This document shows, in pieces, positions 62,066-64,000 of a stretch of 64,000 bases of DNA. The position numbers and the translations under genes were made by a program. The notes beneath the pieces were generated by a model. That model saw nothing but the letters and a program-made list of their open reading frames with translations, did not search any database and had not been told where the DNA came from. The first letter of the stretch is position 1; every line of letters starts with the position of its first letter. This DNA comes from Balaenoptera acutorostrata (lineage: Eukaryota > Chordata > Mammalia > Artiodactyla > Balaenopteridae): assembly GCF_949987535.1 (NCBI RefSeq), contig NC_080071.1, positions 28,666,236 to 28,730,235 of the forward strand, read 5' to 3'.

Positions 62066-63959
62066 TTTCCGTCTGCTAGATGTAGCTTTTCTCAGAACTG
62101 ACTCCAATGAAGTATTCAGTTTATATTCTTGATAAATACAGATTTTTTGCATCAATTAATATACAGTGATTTATTTATTTTCAAGGTTAGACAAGTGGTT
62201 ATTGATTTAAGTAGTGCCTAAGCAAACTTCTTCCTCCACTAACAAGTTGAGTGAGTTCTCTCATTGCATGGCGAGAAAAACAGACATACTCAAGAAGGCA
62301 GGAACAATAAAAAAAGGAAACATCAAACAGTTATTTAATTAAATATAATTAGCTCATTAAATAGTCATATTTAAATAACATTGGACTTTCTGCCCAATAC
62401 ATCCCATGAAATTCACAGCAATGCATAAAACTTAGCATCAGCATGCAATCTTTTCAGCTACTTAAAAATTTTTTTTCTTACTTTTCCATCTTCGTTGATG
62501 TTAAATATTTCATGGTTTTCATTCTTAGTAGGTTGTTAATTGTGCAGGTTTCTTTTGCTCAAAGCTGTTTATGCATAGCACTAGTGATGGGAGATATTAC
62601 TGTTATAGCTGTATGTGTGCTGTTAATTTTAACTTTTTTGCTTCTGTCAGACAGTCATTTGATTATCTTAATCACTAACAACCCATGGAACATAGGACCC
62701 ATATATTTTCAGGATTAACTGTTGCAAAATACCAGATATCATGAAAAAATATTACAAGATACTGGAAAAGAGTATGTTTGGCAGCGCATGGAGGGGTGGT
62801 TAGAAAAATTATGTAGATATTTGTGTGCACATCTCTGAAAGTTTTTAGTATGCTGAAGTTTTGTAATATTTTCATATTTTATATGCTTTCTTTAGTCAGG
62901 ATTAATCTTTTGATTGAAGGTCATTCAAAACATCTTTTATCAGAGATATTTCTAAATTGTCATTGCACTTAAATTTTCCAATTTTATGATATACTTTTTA
63001 ATATTTCTACTTATTGCAAATAACTCCCCTTTTCCCCCATGAAGTTTGAATAAAACACCTATTTTTTTCTCTCAGACTGAAACTCCATTCCTCTACTGAT
63101 CACCTCATGTAGTTAATGAGGGTGTTGATTTTCAGCTACACAATAATCACAAAAAATAATGAACAATAAATAATTTTAAAAAACTAAACAAACAATAGCA
63201 ACAGAAACCTCTAGATTAAAAATTCAAAGTGATGTGGTACATATCTGTTTTTAGACTTAAAAGTAAATAACATCTGTTTCATTTGCACAGTTGTCTCTTT
63301 AATCAGAGATGGTCTACCTCCCAAACTAGATTGGTCAAATGACTGATGAGGGGGGAAAGGAGTACAAGAAAATTGGGAAGAATGGTACATCTCCTATAGT
63401 ACTAGAAGATGGCAACAACACAAACCTACTGTGCACTTAAATTTTCCTTAGAGTGCTCATAAAATTTCGGCAGGGTTTATTTTGGTTATCACAGGTCACA
63501 TGGAATTATCTTGGAAGGAAGGTAAATGAAGGAAGGGGTGATTACTGCAAAAGGAAAAAGATTACTTAAATATAATTAGAAATAGCAGCGGCAGCATAGC
63601 TAACACATACCGAATTCCAACTATTTGTCAGACAACTATGTAGCTAATTTATACCCTTGATTTTTGACCTTCACAACAAAGTTGTAAGATAGAGAAGGTT
63701 GCTTGAAGAATGACCCACAAGTTAAATTCTTCACGTAGAACTTAGTTTACTTTTTTTTTTTTTACTGCAACATGGATTACAGACTTATTAGAATTCTAGA
63801 CCTTTCAAACGTATTTGCACTAAAGGGACTTAAAATGCTGCACAAGGAAGGATCATCACAAGTTTTGGGGAGAGAATGATGAGGGGAAAGAGTTGGCCAT
63901 TTTCGCTTTGTTTTTCTTTCCTTGTTAAATAACGTAACTTCTCTGGTGTTTGTGTCAAG
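62066..63959. other. Intergenic sequence, nothing recognised
   Basis: About 1.9 kb, AT-rich. Open frames up to 91 codons (62443-62718) are hydrophobic but show no start context, homology or splice structure that I can support. A MIR-like trace is possible near 63600-63720. Confidence 0.5.
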
Positions 63960-63980
63960 CACACACACACACACACACAC
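63960..63980 (+). repeat. (CA)n microsatellite
   Basis: About ten CA units near the window end, followed by A-rich sequence. Confidence 0.95.
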
Positions 63981-64000
63981 GAAAAACAAACAAAAACCTA

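Noticed and set aside
62443..62718. 91-codon hydrophobic open frame
   Set aside because: AT-rich sequence gives Leu/Ile/Phe-rich translations by chance; no homology or gene structure is visible.
57160..64000. 5' exon of B3GALT1
   Set aside because: Gene order in other mammals makes it possible, but I see no CpG-rich promoter, no exon with splice sites and no coding match.

Overview
This is a mammalian nuclear locus, almost certainly from a cetacean (whale or dolphin). Two observations support this. The main gene is the vertebrate muscle and hair-cell gene XIRP2 (Xin actin-binding repeat-containing 2). The youngest repeats are long tRNA-derived SINEs of the CHR type, which begin with the GGGCTTCCCTGGTGG head typical of Cetacea and relatives, plus a cetartiodactyl-type LINE-1. 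There are no operons, CRISPR arrays or bacterial features.

Layout. From 1 to 10.4 kb lies XIRP2 intron sequence, with SINEs, MIR, old LINE and one MaLR LTR. From 10.4 to 30.9 kb lies the 3' two-thirds of XIRP2 on the + strand: three small exons (10444-10554, 10933-11005, 11950-12080), one giant exon (12743-22097), a 134-bp exon carrying most of a LIM domain (24190-24323) and the last exon (28991 to about 30865). The exons encoding the initiator Met lie upstream of the window. From 30.9 to 64 kb is intergenic sequence. It holds MaLR LTRs, L2 and MIR relics, four more SINEs, a nuclear mitochondrial insertion (about 44073-44805) and a nearly full-length LINE-1 on the - strand (47.15-53.02 kb). 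That LINE-1 sits inside an older L1 and directly abuts a SINE. The final 10 kb (54-64 kb) is poor in young repeats.

How the gene works. Two products can be read from the splice phases. The long product includes the giant exon, with 28 Xin repeats, proline-rich tracts and a PPTY motif. It enters the 24190 exon in one frame and stops after 31 more codons at 24282-24284. The short product skips the giant exon and enters the same 134-bp exon in a different frame. There the exon encodes a LIM domain, completed by the last exon, followed by a tail of about 480 residues. Phase arithmetic is exact for both: 9765 nt (3255 codons) and 1956 nt (652 codons), each counting the stop. The same exon is therefore coding in two frames, and the long-form stop lies only 39 nt before the last exon junction.

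The most interesting points are the dual-frame LIM exon, a second degenerate Xin-like repeat array with a shorter period (about 16.30-17.36 kb), the mitochondrial insertion spanning ND4, three tRNAs and ND5, reuse of one target site by two successive retrotransposon insertions, a 113-bp templated duplication inside an intron, and a poly(A)-only insertion with target duplications.
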